Origin: Dehalococcoidales bacterium
Lineage (GTDB): Bacteria > Chloroflexota > Dehalococcoidia > Dehalococcoidales > JAQTRN01
Reading direction: 5' to 3'
DNA length: 6,025 nt
Assembly: GCA_028711795.1 (NCBI GenBank)
Contig: JAQTRN010000066.1
Span: forward strand, 1-6,025
The notes beneath the pieces were generated by a model that saw only the letters and a program-made list of their open reading frames with translations, ran no database searches and was not told the origin of the DNA. Below, one piece after another: positions 5,201 to 6,025 of the stretch (within the stretch, counting starts at the first letter, position 1; each line of letters begins with the position of its first letter). Both the position numbers and the translations under genes were made by a program.

Positions 5201-6025
5201 TTATTTATATTCGTAAAATCCCCGACCCGTCTTCCGTCCCCACCGACCGGCGACTACCATTTTCCGCATCAGCGGCGGTACCGCATACTTCGGGTCCTTG
5301 AACTCCTCATACATGGCATTACAGACAAACATGACGGTATCAATGCCAATCAGGTCCGCCAGAGTCAGTGGCCCCATGGGATGGCCCAGCCCCAGATTGA
5401 TAGCCGTGTCAATATCTTCTCTGGTAGCGGTGCCGGCTTCCAGCATTCGAGTGGCATCCAGCAGATACGGCATCAGCAGGCGGTTGACTATAAAGCCCGG
5501 AGTATCCAGGGCAATGACCATGGTCTTACTCAGAGTATTGCCAAAGGCCTTACTGATCTCAAGAGTCTCGTTACTGGTAGCGATCGTCTTGACTATCTCT
5601 AGCAGCTTCATCAAAGGTACCGGGTTCATGAAGTGCAGACCCAGGACCTTGTCCGGCCGACCGGTCATCATCGCCAGGTCGATTATCGAAAGACAAGAAG
5701 TATTGGTCGACAGAATGGCGTGCTTGGGCAAGATCTTGTCATATTCGGCGAAAACCTTCTTCTTCAGGTCCATGTTCTCGGTCACGGCCTCAATCACCAG
5801 GTCACAATCCGCGAAATCCTTGGGATCGATAGTGCCTTTGATATGGGACATAGTGGTCTGTTTTTCCTGCGGGGTCACTTTACCCCTTTCCACACCCTTA
5901 GCCAGGAAAGAATCGATATAGGCCAGCCTCTCACGCAGCACTTCATTATTGATTTCCGCAGTGATTACCGGGTAACCGGACTGGGCACAGACCTGTACGA
6001 TGCCGGCGCCCATGGTCCCACAGCC
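5201..6025 (-). CDS. hbd: 3-hydroxybutyryl-CoA dehydrogenase, missing its first codons at the window edge
   Basis: 274 residues are visible. The frame stays open to the right edge, where it begins GCGTMGAG, the GxGxxG NAD-binding motif. Comparison with the paralog at the left edge suggests about nine residues are missing, so the true start lies roughly 27 nt outside and the full length would be near the family norm of about 283. Numbering from the Met of that motif (6013), the catalytic set of 3-hydroxyacyl-CoA dehydrogenases is complete: S106 in STNTS, H127 in LHFMNPVP, E139 in LLEIV and N177 in FIVNRLL. Their spacings are the same as S137, H158, E170 and N208 of the human enzyme. The C-terminal dimerisation domain ends with the typical GRKTGRGFYEYK. 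It oxidises 3-hydroxybutyryl-CoA to acetoacetyl-CoA, or the reverse, in the cytoplasm. It is the first gene visible in the operon, 99 nt before the mutase. The Met at 6013 is internal, not the start. Confidence 0.95.
   Translation of the reverse strand, partial: GCGTMGAGIVQVCAQSGYPVITAEINNEVLRERLAYIDSFLAKGVERGKVTPQEKQTTMSHIKGTIDPKDFADCDLVIEAVTENMDLKKKVFAEYDKILPKHAILSTNTSCLSIIDLAMMTGRPDKVLGLHFMNPVPLMKLLEIVKTIATSNETLEISKAFGNTLSKTMVIALDTPGFIVNRLLMPYLLDATRMLEAGTATREDIDTAINLGLGHPMGPLTLADLIGIDTVMFVCNAMYEEFKDPKYAVPPLMRKMVVAGRWGRKTGRGFYEYK

Noticed and set aside
5298..5921. Plus-strand open frame of 207 codons opposite the dehydrogenase
   Set aside because: It lies wholly inside a conserved gene on the other strand, with a Ser/Arg/Ile-rich sequence and no recognisable domain or convincing ribosome binding site. 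I treat it as a shadow.

Overview
The window reads as a bacterial chromosome fragment. Every gene I can support lies on the minus strand, so transcription runs from the right edge to the left. Starts are ATG, with one GTG, and each visible start is preceded by a purine-rich Shine-Dalgarno (SD) sequence such as GGAG, GGGGAG or GGAGG. Base composition is about half GC, apart from one GC-rich block inside the enoyl-CoA hydratase. The gene content suggests an anaerobe that handles short-chain acyl-CoAs and propionate, for example a Dehalococcoidia-like Chloroflexota or a sulfate-reducing or syntrophic lineage. That placement is a guess from gene content and protein style, not something the sequence proves.

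Layout in order of transcription: (1) 6025-5201, 3-hydroxybutyryl-CoA dehydrogenase, missing only its first few codons at the window edge. (2) A 99-nt spacer holding a long RNA-type hairpin (5181-5141) and the SD of the next gene. (3) 5101-3500, large catalytic subunit of methylmalonyl-CoA mutase, GTG start, with a second hairpin in its first 20 codons. (4) 3471-3067, separate cobalamin-binding mutase subunit. (5) 3070-2669, methylmalonyl-CoA epimerase. (6) 2668-1100, biotin-dependent carboxyltransferase of the propionyl-CoA carboxylase beta / methylmalonyl-CoA decarboxylase alpha family. (7) A 118-nt spacer. (8) 981-211, enoyl-CoA hydratase. (9) 181-1, the first 60 codons of a second 3-hydroxyacyl-CoA dehydrogenase, cut by the left edge.

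The four central genes form the methylmalonyl-CoA module: succinyl-CoA <-> (R)-methylmalonyl-CoA (mutase pair) <-> (S)-methylmalonyl-CoA (epimerase) <-> propionyl-CoA + CO2 (carboxyltransferase with biotin partners not present here). Tight junctions (28 nt, a 4-nt ATGA overlap, then directly abutting TAG-ATG) imply one mRNA with translational coupling. The hydratase and the two dehydrogenases catalyse crotonyl-CoA <-> 3-hydroxybutyryl-CoA <-> acetoacetyl-CoA. The block therefore couples C4 beta-oxidation chemistry to propionate/succinate interconversion. Direction cannot be read from the sequence.

I do not see a radically new system: the genes are members of known families. The points most worth a second look are the two hairpins bracketing the mutase start, the compositionally foreign-looking stretch in the hydratase, the paralogous dehydrogenases at the two ends of the cluster, and the carboxyltransferase that lacks its partners in this window. 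No tRNA, rRNA, CRISPR array, insertion sequence or convincing intrinsic terminator was seen.
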